This document shows positions 7,056 to 14,498 of a stretch of 19,442 bases of DNA, in pieces (the first letter of the stretch is position 1; the number at the start of each line of letters is the position of its first letter). The notes under the pieces were generated by a model that saw only the letters and a list, made by a program, of their open reading frames with translations, was not told where the DNA came from and did no database searches. The translations under genes and the position numbers were made by a program. Origin of the DNA: Thermoplasmatota archaeon (lineage in GTDB: Archaea; Thermoplasmatota; Thermoplasmata; Methanomassiliicoccales; Methanomassiliicoccaceae); NCBI GenBank assembly GCA_022709105.1, contig JAKIXL010000013.1, forward strand, positions 1-19,442. The letters run 5' to 3'.

Positions 7056-7520
7056 TCACTGCCCCTCTTCCTTTACCCCCGCAGGGCCTTTGAGCCTGCA
7101 GGGGAACACCTCGACATCGACCGGGATGCCTTTTCTGACGCTTTGCGTAACTATGCAGAAATCCTCGAAGAACGAACGGCACCGCTTCAGCTTCTCCACA
7201 TCGTCCGCCTGAGGGAACATCTTCACCGACATGTGGGTGATCCTGAACTGCCTCTTCTCGTTCCTCTCCATGGTAGTGGTGACCTCGGCACATATCTTGG
7301 GGACCTCGGACCTTGACCGCTCCATGCAGTAGACCAGGGAGGCGCATAGGCAGTTGCCTACCGCGGCAGCAAGGAGCTTCCCGGCATTGGGATGTTCTCC
7401 CGAGCCGAGGGGAGCGGGCTCATCCGTGATGAGGTCCTCGATCTTGTCGTTGTCGAAGGATATCCTGAACTTATAGTTCTCCACCCTGCACATCTTGGTC
7501 TTGAACTCGCCTTCTTTCAT
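7056..7520 (-). CDS. OsmC/Ohr-family protein
   Basis: A 154-residue protein of the OsmC fold, whose members reduce organic peroxides with a pair of cysteines; some members bind other small molecules. The N-terminal half carries the typical substrate-pocket segment DEPAPLGSGEHPNAGKLLAAAVGNC, here split as DEPAPLGSGEHPNAG (residues 33-47) and the helix ending at C57, with C59 close by. The second cysteine is C122 in FCIVTQSVRKG, matching the family's C-terminal Cys motif, and IPVDVEV forms the last strand. The ATG follows the pncB stop codon with no gap and in the same frame, so the two are co-transcribed. Extra cysteines (C11, C65, C77, C114, C141) are more than usual. The natural substrate is not evident. 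Confidence 0.85.
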   Translation of the reverse strand: MKEGEFKTKMCRVENYKFRISFDNDKIEDLITDEPAPLGSGEHPNAGKLLAAAVGNCLCASLVYCMERSRSEVPKICAEVTTTMERNEKRQFRITHMSVKMFPQADDVEKLKRCRSFFEDFCIVTQSVRKGIPVDVEVFPCRLKGPAGVKEEGQ

Positions 7521-8726
7521 CTACGGTCCCTCCATCCTCTTAAGTTGCTGCAGCACCTCGTCCCTTATCTCGGCCGCGGGCCGTTGGGGTACGAGGCGCC
7601 GCCCCCGCTCCATCAGCTTGGTGAAGGCCGAGCCCATCGGCCTGCCGCAGCGAGCGCAGAGGGGGGCATCATTGCTGCGGACCGCCACCTCGTAACTGAA
7701 GCATTCCGGGCATCGGAAAAGGTACTTCCGTCCACCGAACTTACCCCGCTTGGCGACGGGGACGTTCTCAATGTCCACTATGTCCAAGGCGAAGTCCACC
7801 GTGGGAGCGTTGGATATGCTCGTGCCGACACCGAACCCGTCCGCACCCGCCTCTGCTAGAGGCGGGATCGTCTTCTCGTCCAACCCCCCGGACACGAAGA
7901 TCCTCACGTTCTCGAATCCTCTGAGGTCCAGCTCCCACCTAACCTCGCGGATAAGCTCGGTGAACGAACCGCGGCGGGAGCCGGGCGTGTCCAGCCGGAC
8001 ACCTGCCAGCCCCTTCACCGCACGGCAGGCGGCAATGGCCTCGGTCTTCTCGTCCGAGTAGGTGTCCACCAGCACTATCCTTGGAACGGAGGGGTCGATG
8101 ACATCGTCAAACGCCTTGAACGCCTCGATGGAGTCGCCCATCATTATTATCAGGGCATGAGGCATGGTGCCCTCCGGCGGCCTGCCTATGGTCTCTGCTC
8201 CAAGTAGGGAGGACACAGCGTCGCAGCCGCCTATGAACGAGGATCGATCAAGCATGGGCGATATCGCGGGATGCGTTCTTCGGATGCCGAACGCTATCAT
8301 TGGGCGGTCCCCTGCAGCGGCCCGGCAGCGAGCAGCCATGGTCGCCACGCCGGTGGAGTGGCACATGAAGCCAAGTATCGGCGTCTCGAAGACACAGTAC
8401 TCCGTGTACGGCCCCTCTATGGTCATGACCGGAAGCTTGACCCCGCTCTGGGTCCTTGAGGGAAAGATGGTGCCCTCAGGAAGGCCCCAGATGTCAACAT
8501 CCTTTCCCTCCATAAGGCGGAGGGTCTCCTCTACTCCGGTCAGCACCGCCCATGGCCATTCCCTTGGGAGCTTGGCCACCGTCATCTCGGCAAGCGCCAC
8601 CTTATCCGCCAGCCCTTTTGCCCTGAGGACCTCCAATGTCCTTACGAAATAGACGTCCGTGGTCCGTCCGCTCATGATCTCCTCGTCGGAAGCGGTGAAG
8701 AAGCGTTTGCCTGCTCTCATTTCCAT
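7521..8726 (-). CDS. pncB: Nicotinate phosphoribosyltransferase with C-terminal zinc ribbon
   Basis: A 401-residue enzyme joining nicotinate to PRPP to give nicotinate mononucleotide, the salvage route to NAD. Recognisable segments are TDVYFVRT near residue 23, GIRRTHP at 147-153 with the conserved His152, SSFIGGCDAVSS at 162-173, the phosphate-binding VSGGLDE near 278 and GFGVGTSISNAP near 297. The C-terminus adds a Cys4 knuckle, C339/C342 and C357/C360, as in several archaeal members. The start is ATG at 8726, with a GGGGGG-rich ribosome-site-like stretch upstream; Met3 (8720) is an alternative. The stop codon is TAG, followed at once and in frame by the ATG of the OsmC gene. Enolase lies 57 bases upstream on the same strand, so the three could form one unit. 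Confidence 0.92.
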   Translation of the reverse strand: MEMRAGKRFFTASDEEIMSGRTTDVYFVRTLEVLRAKGLADKVALAEMTVAKLPREWPWAVLTGVEETLRLMEGKDVDIWGLPEGTIFPSRTQSGVKLPVMTIEGPYTEYCVFETPILGFMCHSTGVATMAARCRAAAGDRPMIAFGIRRTHPAISPMLDRSSFIGGCDAVSSLLGAETIGRPPEGTMPHALIIMMGDSIEAFKAFDDVIDPSVPRIVLVDTYSDEKTEAIAACRAVKGLAGVRLDTPGSRRGSFTELIREVRWELDLRGFENVRIFVSGGLDEKTIPPLAEAGADGFGVGTSISNAPTVDFALDIVDIENVPVAKRGKFGGRKYLFRCPECFSYEVAVRSNDAPLCARCGRPMGSAFTKLMERGRRLVPQRPAAEIRDEVLQQLKRMEGP

Positions 8727-8783
8727 GTCTCTGGCCCCCCGAGATGCTATGAACCTGTTCTCGATCTATGTTTCAGCCAGACC

Positions 8784-10061
8784 TCAGTCGGCAACGTTGA
8801 AGGCTGTGCGGCCTGCGAACTTGGCCTTGCTTCCCAAGCGTTCCTCGATCCTCAGCAGGCGATTGTATTTGGCCGTCCGCTCTCCCCTGGCCGGGGCGCC
8901 TGTCTTGATCTGTCCGCAGCCTAGCGCTACCGCGATATCAGCAATGGAGGTGTCCTCAGACTCCCCCGATCGGTGGCTTACCATAACTGCATAGCCGTTC
9001 CTATGGGCCAGGGCCGCCGCGTCCATCGCCTCTGAGACCGTCCCGATCTGATTTACCTTCAACAGCAGAGCGTTTCCCGCCTTGGCCTCGAAGCCCTTGC
9101 GCAACCGCTCAGGGTTCGTTACGAAGAGGTCGTCGCCTACCAGCTGAAGTTTGCTGCCCATCTTGGCCGTCATGGTTGCCATGGTGGAGAAGTCATCCTC
9201 CATCACCGGGTCCTCGAGGCTGATGAGCGGGTAGCGGGCCTTGAGATCGGCGAAGAAGTCCACCAGTTCCCCAGGGGTGAGGTTCTTCCCGTCGACCCCA
9301 TATGCTCCGTTCTCATAGAACTCCGAGGCCGCAGCGTCCATTGCAAGATAGACATCCTCACCTGGAGAATATCCTGCGGACTCGATGGCCTTCATGATTA
9401 TGCTCATTGCCTGGTCGGTCGTATCCACCGGAGGGGCGAACCCGCCCTCGTCCCCTATGTTCACCGCTCCCACGCCGTAGGCGTCCTTGAGCTTCTTCTT
9501 CAACGAATGATATATCTCGACCCCGGTGCGCAGCGCCTCGGCGAAGGTTGGAGAGCCGGTCGGGGCTATCATGAACTCCTGGATCCGCAGTTTGGACCCA
9601 GCATGCTTGCCCCCGTTTAGGATGTTCATCATCGGTACCGGTAGCATATGGCTTCCGGCGCGCAGGTGTTCGTGCAGCGGGACACCTTTGACCATGGCGC
9701 CGGCCTTGGCGACCGCAAGAGACACTGCGACCGTTCCATTGGCTCCCAGCTTGGACTTGTTGGGGGTCCCGTCCAGCTCGATCATCAAGCGGTCAGCTCC
9801 CCGGAGGTCGGCAACGTCCGTGCCCTCGAGGACGGGAGCGATAAGCTCCCTCACCCCGCGGACGACGTTGGTGACGCCCTTGCCTCCGTATCTCTTACCT
9901 CCATCCCTAAGTTCGAGGGCTTCGTAGGAGCCAGTGGATGCACCGGAAGGCGCTATGGCCGTAACCGTGTGCTTGCCTGCCTCTATCTCAGCTTCCACCG
10001 TCGGATTGCCCCTGGAATCAAGTACCTCCCTGGCCCAAACACGAGTGATCTTGACCGTCAT
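8784..10061 (-). CDS. eno: Enolase (phosphopyruvate hydratase)
   Basis: A 425-residue glycolytic and gluconeogenic enzyme interconverting 2-phosphoglycerate and phosphoenolpyruvate. All key residues are visible: the mobile loop SGASTGSYEALELRD at 39-53, catalytic E205 in NIGDEGGFAP, magnesium ligands D242, E283 (SLEDP) and D310 (VGDD), the catalytic base K335 in LLLKVNQIGT, H363-R364-S365 in VSHRSGE, and K386 in QIKTGAP. Length is normal. The start MTVKITRVWAREVLDSRGNP matches the family. AGGG lies 5 bases before the ATG, and a TATA-like box is present about 50 bp upstream. Confidence 0.98.
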   Translation of the reverse strand: MTVKITRVWAREVLDSRGNPTVEAEIEAGKHTVTAIAPSGASTGSYEALELRDGGKRYGGKGVTNVVRGVRELIAPVLEGTDVADLRGADRLMIELDGTPNKSKLGANGTVAVSLAVAKAGAMVKGVPLHEHLRAGSHMLPVPMMNILNGGKHAGSKLRIQEFMIAPTGSPTFAEALRTGVEIYHSLKKKLKDAYGVGAVNIGDEGGFAPPVDTTDQAMSIIMKAIESAGYSPGEDVYLAMDAAASEFYENGAYGVDGKNLTPGELVDFFADLKARYPLISLEDPVMEDDFSTMATMTAKMGSKLQLVGDDLFVTNPERLRKGFEAKAGNALLLKVNQIGTVSEAMDAAALAHRNGYAVMVSHRSGESEDTSIADIAVALGCGQIKTGAPARGERTAKYNRLLRIEERLGSKAKFAGRTAFNVAD

Positions 10062-10104
10062 GATATCCCTTTTTTTCTATCGATGATAGGGGATATGGGC
10101 AGGT

Positions 10105-10117
10105 CTTACTTAATTCG
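10105..10117 (-). promoter_or_regulatory. TATA-like box of eno
   Basis: The minus strand reads CGAATTAAGTAAG, giving a predicted transcript start near 10085 and a leader of about 24 bases. The box lies just downstream of the preceding gene's stop, so eno can be transcribed on its own. Confidence 0.45.
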
Positions 10118-10123
10118 ATGAGG

Positions 10124-11098
10124 TCACCGTGCGATCCTGACCGGAGGGCGTATGTTGCTCTCGACGATCTCCATGTTCCTCTCCAGCAGGGCCATCTCCC
10201 TGACGTCGAGAGCCCTGGGGTCCACCGAAATGATCAGCCGTGACTTGTACTCCATTACCACTTCAGTGATGCGGTGGATCATCTTGAGCACCTTATCGAA
10301 GCCGTTGTTGACGATGAGGAACTCTATGCCGTCGATCATAACAACGCTGTCGTTGGACTTCTCGATGAACCTGATTATGGTGTCCCCGAGGATGCCGATG
10401 TTCGCAGGGTTGACGTATACCTTTCCCAACTGGTTGCTGAGCCATATGATCGGCGTTTCCTCGAGCCCCCATTCCTGGCGTACGATCGCCGGATACTGAC
10501 GGGTGATGCACAAGCCCTGGATGTTATGGGTCACCTGGTCGGTGAACATCTCGAACGACCTCACCGCCTTCTGCTCTTTCACCACGTAGCTCAGCCCAGG
10601 CCGGAGCTCGAACTTCTTGGCCGACCTTGTCGCCTTCTCCTTGCCCTCGAGGGCCTCGTTCCTCTTCTTTCCGAACAACGAGAGCAGCCGCGGCTCCTCC
10701 TTTGGCGCAGGAGCGATGGGGGCAGCAGGGGGCCTCTCTTCCAATATCGATTTGAGGCGGTCAGAGAGGTCCTTGTTATTGAACGGCTTGCGGATGTAGC
10801 CGGACACGACGTCCTGCAGTCCGAAGATGTCCGTGCCCACGTCGGTGGTCGCAGTGAGCATCATGACCTTGGTCTTGGCGGTGGCGCCTTCCTCCTTCAG
10901 TTTGCGCAGGACCGTCCATCCGTCCATGTCCGGCATGTTGATGTCCAGGAGAATTAGGTCTGGATGTTCCGTGGCCGTCCTCTCCAAAGCCTCCTTACCT
11001 CCCGAAGCGGTAATGGGCTCGAAGCCGGCCCCCGAGACAAGTTCTGAAACGATGTCCAGGATGGCCGGGTTATCATCGACTATAAGAACCTTCTTAAT
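10124..11098 (-). CDS. Response regulator receiver fused to a DUF835 domain
   Basis: The receiver domain is at residues 1-120 (numbering from base 11098): acidic pocket D8/D9 in KKVLIVDDN, phosphoacceptor D52 in LILLDINMPDMDGW, T82 and K104 in YIRKPF. A Pro/Ala/Lys-rich linker follows, then a DUF835 domain from about 170 to 315 (GLSYVV, GLCITRQYP, IIWLSN, VVMIDGIEFLIVNNGF). DUF835 proteins are frequent in Thermoplasmatota, usually with signalling domains; the output is unknown, and no histidine kinase is adjacent. The start is unusual. The only canonical in-frame start, TTG at 11131, lies about 18 bp from the TATA box and probably precedes the transcript. A strong AGGAGG stands 8 bases before an ATT at 11098, exactly where relatives begin MKKVLIVDDN. 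I therefore place the start at this ATT. Confidence 0.85.
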   Translation of the reverse strand: MKKVLIVDDNPAILDIVSELVSGAGFEPITASGGKEALERTATEHPDLILLDINMPDMDGWTVLRKLKEEGATAKTKVMMLTATTDVGTDIFGLQDVVSGYIRKPFNNKDLSDRLKSILEERPPAAPIAPAPKEEPRLLSLFGKKRNEALEGKEKATRSAKKFELRPGLSYVVKEQKAVRSFEMFTDQVTHNIQGLCITRQYPAIVRQEWGLEETPIIWLSNQLGKVYVNPANIGILGDTIIRFIEKSNDSVVMIDGIEFLIVNNGFDKVLKMIHRITEVVMEYKSRLIISVDPRALDVREMALLERNMEIVESNIRPPVRIAR

Positions 11099-11106
11099 AC
11101 CTAATA

Positions 11107-11112
11107 CCTCCT
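11107..11112 (-). promoter_or_regulatory. Shine-Dalgarno AGGAGG placing the start at an ATT codon
   Basis: AGGAGG on the minus strand is followed by an 8-base spacer and then ATT-AAG-AAG-GTT. There is no ATG, GTG or TTG in frame at a suitable distance. Confidence 0.55.
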
Positions 11113-11143
11113 GGACGTGCCAACGTGCCAAAGAGATATGCTT

Positions 11144-11154
11144 GGTTAAAAACC
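11144..11154 (-). promoter_or_regulatory. TATA-like box of the response regulator gene
   Basis: The minus strand reads GGTTTTTAACC, a near palindrome with a T/A core. The expected transcript start is near 11124, downstream of the TTG at 11131 and upstream of the AGGAGG. Confidence 0.45.
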
Positions 11155-11240
11155 TATCCTTTCCAGTTAGAATCTCACTGGCCTATGGAGAGGTGGGGTC
11201 GGGAGGCTTGGACCTCCACGAAAAATGACCGGGGGAAGTA

Positions 11241-11390
11241 TCACGCCTTCCTGCTTTCCTTGGCCTTCTGGCGAAGGCCTTCGTATCCGCACTTGCGGCA
11301 GCGGGTTGCCCTCGGAGCGTTCCGCGCGTCGCACTTCATGCAGATTTTCTTGTTAAGAAGCCTCTGATCAGCTTCCTTGAAACGTGCCAT
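11241..11390 (-). CDS. rpl40e: Large ribosomal subunit protein eL40
   Basis: A 49-residue protein, beginning [20 protein letters not shown]. It matches archaeal/eukaryotic eL40 along its whole length: a basic N-terminus, then a zinc ribbon with C17-x2-C20 and C31-x2-C34 (CMKC, CRKC), then a basic tail [12 protein letters not shown]. In eukaryotes this protein is made as a ubiquitin fusion; archaea make it free, as here. A ribosome site GAGGA lies 5 bases before the ATG, and a clear TATA box is at 11423-11433. It is flanked on the same strand by rfcS upstream and the response regulator downstream. Confidence 0.95.
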   Translation of the reverse strand: MARFKEADQRLLNKKICMKCDARNAPRATRCRKCGYEGLRQKAKESRKA

Positions 11391-11422
11391 CTAAATCCTC
11401 TTTCGTGATGAATATGAAGGTT

Positions 11423-11433
11423 CTATAAATAAG
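11423..11433 (-). promoter_or_regulatory. TATA box of rpl40e
   Basis: The minus strand reads CTTATTTATAG, a good archaeal TATA box. A transcript start is expected near 11403, 13 bases before the ATG at 11390, with GAGGA in the leader. Confidence 0.6.
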
Positions 11434-11449
11434 TTGGCCACTGGCGCGG

Positions 11450-12421
11450 TCAGTCAGCGCTATCCGCGCGATGCTCGCCGATAAGCACCATGAACGCCAG
11501 CAAGGATTCCAATTGGATCCGTTCGTTCGATCCTTCCACCATGCGGAATTCCGTTTCCCCGGTACGATCTATGAGCCTGACCTTTTCATAATCTGGAATG
11601 TCCAGATCGAATATGGTGCGGTGGATCTGCTTGATGATGTCCTCCCCCGAAAGACCATAGTTGATCATGATCTCATCAAGACGGTTACGGGCGGCGATGA
11701 AATCACCAGATATCGAGGTCTGCAAGAGTTCCTTGACCTCGTCCGGCCTTGCCATCCCTGTTGTGTGGTAGATCAGGTCGACGGTTATCCTCTCTCCGAG
11801 AGATGCGGCGACCTGCAGCGAGTTGACCGCCTTGCGCATATCGCCCTGGGATACATGCACCAGGGCGTCAAGGGCCTCATCGGTTATGCCGATCGCTTCA
11901 ATGGCGGCGATGCGGGCCAGGTTGGAGCGCACATCCTCCGCCCGCAGGGGACGGAACCGGAAGACCGCGCATCTGGACTGGATCGGCTCTATTATCTTTG
12001 ATGAGTAGTTCACGCTGAGAATGAAACGGCATGTCTTGCTGTACTTCTCCATCGTTCGTCTCAACGCTGCCTGGGCGTCCCCGGTGAGGGCGTCGGCCTC
12101 ATCCAGAAATATGATCTTGAAGCCTGCCCCGCCGATCGGCGCAGTCCTGGCAAAATCCTTGATCTTGCCCCTTACCACATCGATGCCTCTCTCATCCGAG
12201 GCGTTCAGCTCATTGAAATTGCCCCTCCAGTTCTCCCCGAAAAGCTCTCTTGCAAGCGCTATGGCAGAGGTCGTCTTCCCGGTGCCGGCCGGACCAGCAA
12301 ACATCAAATGGGGCAAGTTCTTGGCCTCGACGTAGGACTGAAGGCGGTCCACGATGTCCTTCTGCCCGACGATCTCCTTCAACGTCTTCGGCCGGTACTT
12401 CTCGATCCAAATCTCGTTCAT
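11450..12421 (-). CDS. rfcS: Replication factor C small subunit (clamp loader)
   Basis: A 323-residue AAA+ ATPase that, with the large subunit, loads the PCNA sliding clamp onto primed DNA. It has the archaeal RfcS opening MNEIWIEKYRPKTLKEIVGQ, Walker A GPAGTGKT at 43-50, the NASDERGIDVVR segment near 73, Walker B FLDEAD at 105-110, sensor 1 near LSVNYSSKI, the arginine-finger motif SRC at 149-151, and the C-terminal collar domain from about 225. Length is normal for RfcS. The large subunit gene is not in this window. The promoter is a weak TATA box at 12454-12462. Confidence 0.97.
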   Translation of the reverse strand: MNEIWIEKYRPKTLKEIVGQKDIVDRLQSYVEAKNLPHLMFAGPAGTGKTTSAIALARELFGENWRGNFNELNASDERGIDVVRGKIKDFARTAPIGGAGFKIIFLDEADALTGDAQAALRRTMEKYSKTCRFILSVNYSSKIIEPIQSRCAVFRFRPLRAEDVRSNLARIAAIEAIGITDEALDALVHVSQGDMRKAVNSLQVAASLGERITVDLIYHTTGMARPDEVKELLQTSISGDFIAARNRLDEIMINYGLSGEDIIKQIHRTIFDLDIPDYEKVRLIDRTGETEFRMVEGSNERIQLESLLAFMVLIGEHRADSAD

Positions 12422-12453
12422 CTAGGCTCGTTCCGACCAAAGGTGGTGAGGTC

Positions 12454-12462
12454 AATTAAAGG
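12454..12462 (-). promoter_or_regulatory. TATA-like box of rfcS
   Basis: The minus strand reads CTTTAATTG, centred about 25 bp before an expected transcript start near 12433, 12 bases from the ATG. Confidence 0.4.
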
Positions 12463-12612
12463 TTTTGACAGAGGGCCGGTTCTTGGCCAGCAATAGCCAG
12501 CGAGGATGCCTATTTCTAAGGACGGGCAGGATGCCGTCGCCAATCGCACATGCCTTGGACACAGCGGAAAGAAGGAAATGCTGGAGGACTGAGAGAACTT
12601 TCGGACCGCTGA

Positions 12613-12636
12613 TATTTATCACTAGTATTATTTATC
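12613..12636 (+). promoter_or_regulatory. Promoter of the first TM2-type gene, with a repeated TATTTATC
   Basis: TATTTATC occurs twice (12613-12620 and 12629-12636). The second copy is about 25 bp before an expected transcript start near 12657. A GGAGG ribosome site is at 12660-12664. Two spaced copies could be two start sites or a TATA box plus an operator. Confidence 0.45.
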
Positions 12637-12670
12637 AAATCGATTAATACACTCTAGTAGGAGGAAGAGC

Positions 12671-13141
12671 ATGCAATGTCCGAATTGTGGTAAGGAATCG
12701 CCACCTGGAGCGAGGTTCTGCGAGAGTTGCGGAGCAGCGCTGTCGGTCGCCGAAAGTCCGCAGGGATCTCAGCAATACGCGCAGGCGCCCCCTCAGCAGG
12801 CACCACCATATGGGCAGCCCCAGTACGGGCAGCCTCAGCCGTATGGGCAGCCTCAGCCGTATGGGCAGCCGATGTATGCGCCCGCATTGATGAAGAAAGC
12901 CGGGCTAGCGGCGGTGCTGGCGTTCCTGCTGCCGGGGTTGGGGCACATTTACCTGGGTCTCATCACCAAGGGAATACTGTACATCATTCTGACCTTCGTT
13001 CTGTGGGTGGTCGGAGTGCTGACCTTCGGCATCGGGTTCATCGTGTATATCATCTTCTGGATCTGGCAGATCTATGACGCCTACAAGCTGGGGAACCAGT
13101 ACAACTCTGCCGTCCAGCAGACCGGTCGCGCGCCCTGGTGA
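12671..13141 (+). CDS. Zinc-ribbon/TM2-domain membrane protein (first of a tandem pair)
   Basis: A 156-residue protein with three parts. Residues 1-22 are a zinc ribbon (C3/C6 and C17/C20). Residues about 35-72 are a Gln/Pro/Gly/Tyr-rich linker with tandem PYGQPQ units, probably disordered. Residues 76-135 form two or more membrane segments with the TM2 signature: LPGLGHIYLG, the Lys-Gly of TKG, and the aromatic IFWIWQIYDAYK near the end. There is no signal peptide, so the ribbon probably faces the cytoplasm. TM2 proteins are widespread and mostly of unknown function. GGAGG lies 6 bases before the ATG. The next gene is a paralogue ending in a similar TGxxPW tail. Confidence 0.85.
   Translation: MQCPNCGKESPPGARFCESCGAALSVAESPQGSQQYAQAPPQQAPPYGQPQYGQPQPYGQPQPYGQPMYAPALMKKAGLAAVLAFLLPGLGHIYLGLITKGILYIILTFVLWVVGVLTFGIGFIVYIIFWIWQIYDAYKLGNQYNSAVQQTGRAPW
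12804..12874 (+). repeat. 18-bp tandem repeats coding PYGQPQ
   Basis: CCGTATGGGCAGCCTCAG at 12839-12856 is followed by a near copy at 12857-12874, with more diverged copies upstream from 12804. Each unit adds six residues to the linker, so copy number may vary. Confidence 0.75.
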
Positions 13142-13156
13142 AATACCTTCCCTTCC

Positions 13157-13163
13157 TTTTTTT
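13157..13163 (+). terminator. T-run terminator of the first TM2-type gene
   Basis: Seven consecutive T lie 16 bases after the stop codon, the usual form of an archaeal intrinsic terminator. I see no strong stem before it. Confidence 0.5.
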
Positions 13164-13172
13164 ACCAGTTAA

Positions 13173-13183
13173 TTTTTATATAT
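13173..13183 (+). promoter_or_regulatory. TATA box of the second TM2-type gene
   Basis: TTTTTATATAT suggests a transcript start near 13204. The leader then includes GGAGGAA at 13228-13234, 5 or 6 bases before a GTG at 13240. Confidence 0.55.
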
Positions 13184-13239
13184 GCTATACGGAGTTCACT
13201 TGCCAGGCGGCGATCGCCGCTCTTTGTGGAGGAACCAAC

Positions 13240-13719
13240 GTGTATTGCCAGAACTGCGGGACCGAGCTTCCCGAGAACTCCTCGTTCTGCGCCAATTGCG
13301 GTGCGAGACTGGGGGGAGGGCCCGGTGCTTCCGCTTATCCTGCCCCTCTTTACCCAGGACAGCCCTATGGCGTCGGCGCGCTGCCCCAGAAGAACGATGT
13401 TATCTCCGTTGTGCTGGCCTTCTTTATCCCAGGGCTCGGCCACATTTATATAGGGAGGATATCGAGAGGAATATTGTTCATGGCCGCCTACTTCGGCCTG
13501 AGCATCCTGTCGTTCATCGTAATGTGGTCAGCGATCGGCGGACTGGCCGCCACCAGTGATCCCGACGTCATACTGAACTTGAGCAATGATGTATTGATCG
13601 TTTCAGGGACCATAGGCCTTATTGGCTTCATCATCTGGATAGTGAACCTTGTGGACGTATACCAGCTGACAAAGAAGTATAACGAGACCGTCCGCCTCAC
13701 TGGGCAGCCTCCGTGGTAG
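13240..13719 (+). CDS. Zinc-ribbon/TM2-domain membrane protein (second of a tandem pair)
   Basis: A 159-residue protein with the same plan as its neighbour: a zinc ribbon at residues 1-22 (C3/C6, C17/C20, same spacing), a shorter Pro/Gly/Tyr linker (28-50), then hydrophobic segments at about 53-72, 76-98 and 116-140. The TM2 signature IPGLGHIYIGRISRG is present, and it ends KKYNETVRLTGQPPW against NQYNSAVQQTGRAPW in the first. An extra hydrophobic stretch and a short polar loop near 103-115 distinguish it. The start is GTG at 13240, chosen because GGAGGAA precedes it and the protein then begins VYCQNCG, in register with MQCPNCG of the paralogue; an in-frame ATG at 13138 precedes the promoter. 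The stop is TAG. The role is unknown; the two may form a hetero-oligomer. Confidence 0.82.
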   Translation: MYCQNCGTELPENSSFCANCGARLGGGPGASAYPAPLYPGQPYGVGALPQKNDVISVVLAFFIPGLGHIYIGRISRGILFMAAYFGLSILSFIVMWSAIGGLAATSDPDVILNLSNDVLIVSGTIGLIGFIIWIVNLVDVYQLTKKYNETVRLTGQPPW

Positions 13720-13796
13720 GCATTGATCTGTCCTTCCCATACGAAGGACGGGGCCGTCCAGCCATGGTCTGGTGGCTCGGACCGGCCTCGCAATAG

Positions 13797-13810
13797 TTAT
13801 TATCATAATC
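13797..13810 (+). promoter_or_regulatory. TATA-like box of the marC-family gene
   Basis: TTATTATCATAATC is centred about 25 bp before the ATG at 13828, fitting a leaderless transcript. Confidence 0.45.
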
Positions 13811-13827
13811 CAATATCCCAGGTCAAT

Positions 13828-14457
13828 ATGGCCCTGATAGACCTCAATGAGCTGTTCTATGCCGCTACGCTGCTGTTCTTCATCTTCGACCCTTTCGCCA
13901 GCGTCCCGGTGTTCATGGCCATGACCAAAGGGTACTCTGAAGAGGCCTTGGTATCCTGTGCCAACCGAGCGGTGGCAGTGGCCGCGGTGCTCTTCGTCAT
14001 CTTCGTACTTATCGGGGAGCAGCTCCTCGGTGCTTTCGGAATAACCACAGAGGGCTTCAGAGTGGCCGGAGGGCTCGTCCTATTGTTAATGTCCATGGAG
14101 ATCATCTTCGGCCTAAGCCTCATTCGTTCGGGCGACCAGAACGTGGCATGGGTAATTATCGCTACCCCGATCCTCACTGGACCGGGAGTCATAGCCACCG
14201 CCATCGTCCTCACTACCCAGTCCGACCCCATTACCGTGCTCATGGCGGGAAGCTTCTCGCTTATCACTACCTGGTTCCTGATGCGCAACGCGCACCGTGT
14301 GACCAGGCTGGTCGGGACCCAGGTCATTGACATCTTCTCCAAGGTGGTCGGCCTGCTCATCGCGGCCATGGCCATTGAGTACATTTTCAAGGGAGCGACG
14401 GGCTGGTTGGCAAACAACTCTGCGGCCATTGCGGGACTCGTGCCGGGCCTGCTTTGA
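13828..14457 (+). CDS. MarC-family integral membrane protein
   Basis: A 209-residue, highly hydrophobic protein with about six membrane segments. It opens with the family's typical first helix, LLFFIFDPFASVPVFMAMT, and contains the later conserved block ATPILTGPGVIATAIVLTTQ (near residues 111-130). MarC (UPF0056) proteins were once linked to multiple antibiotic resistance in E. coli, but that link has not held up and their transport substrate is unknown. Length is normal. The ATG at 13828 is chosen because it opens directly on the first helix and has a TATA box 25 bp before it. The NcsA/TtuA-type gene starts 41 bases after its stop, so the two may share a transcript, although no functional tie is known. 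Confidence 0.9.
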   Translation: MALIDLNELFYAATLLFFIFDPFASVPVFMAMTKGYSEEALVSCANRAVAVAAVLFVIFVLIGEQLLGAFGITTEGFRVAGGLVLLLMSMEIIFGLSLIRSGDQNVAWVIIATPILTGPGVIATAIVLTTQSDPITVLMAGSFSLITTWFLMRNAHRVTRLVGTQVIDIFSKVVGLLIAAMAIEYIFKGATGWLANNSAAIAGLVPGLL

Positions 14458-14498
14458 CAGGACAATCCTTAATAACGACCGCGACGGTGAGCGCGCCA

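Noticed and set aside
13857..14465. Minus-strand frame of 202 codons
   Set aside because: It is a mirror frame of the marC-family gene; rich in Met, Ser and Thr with no motif.
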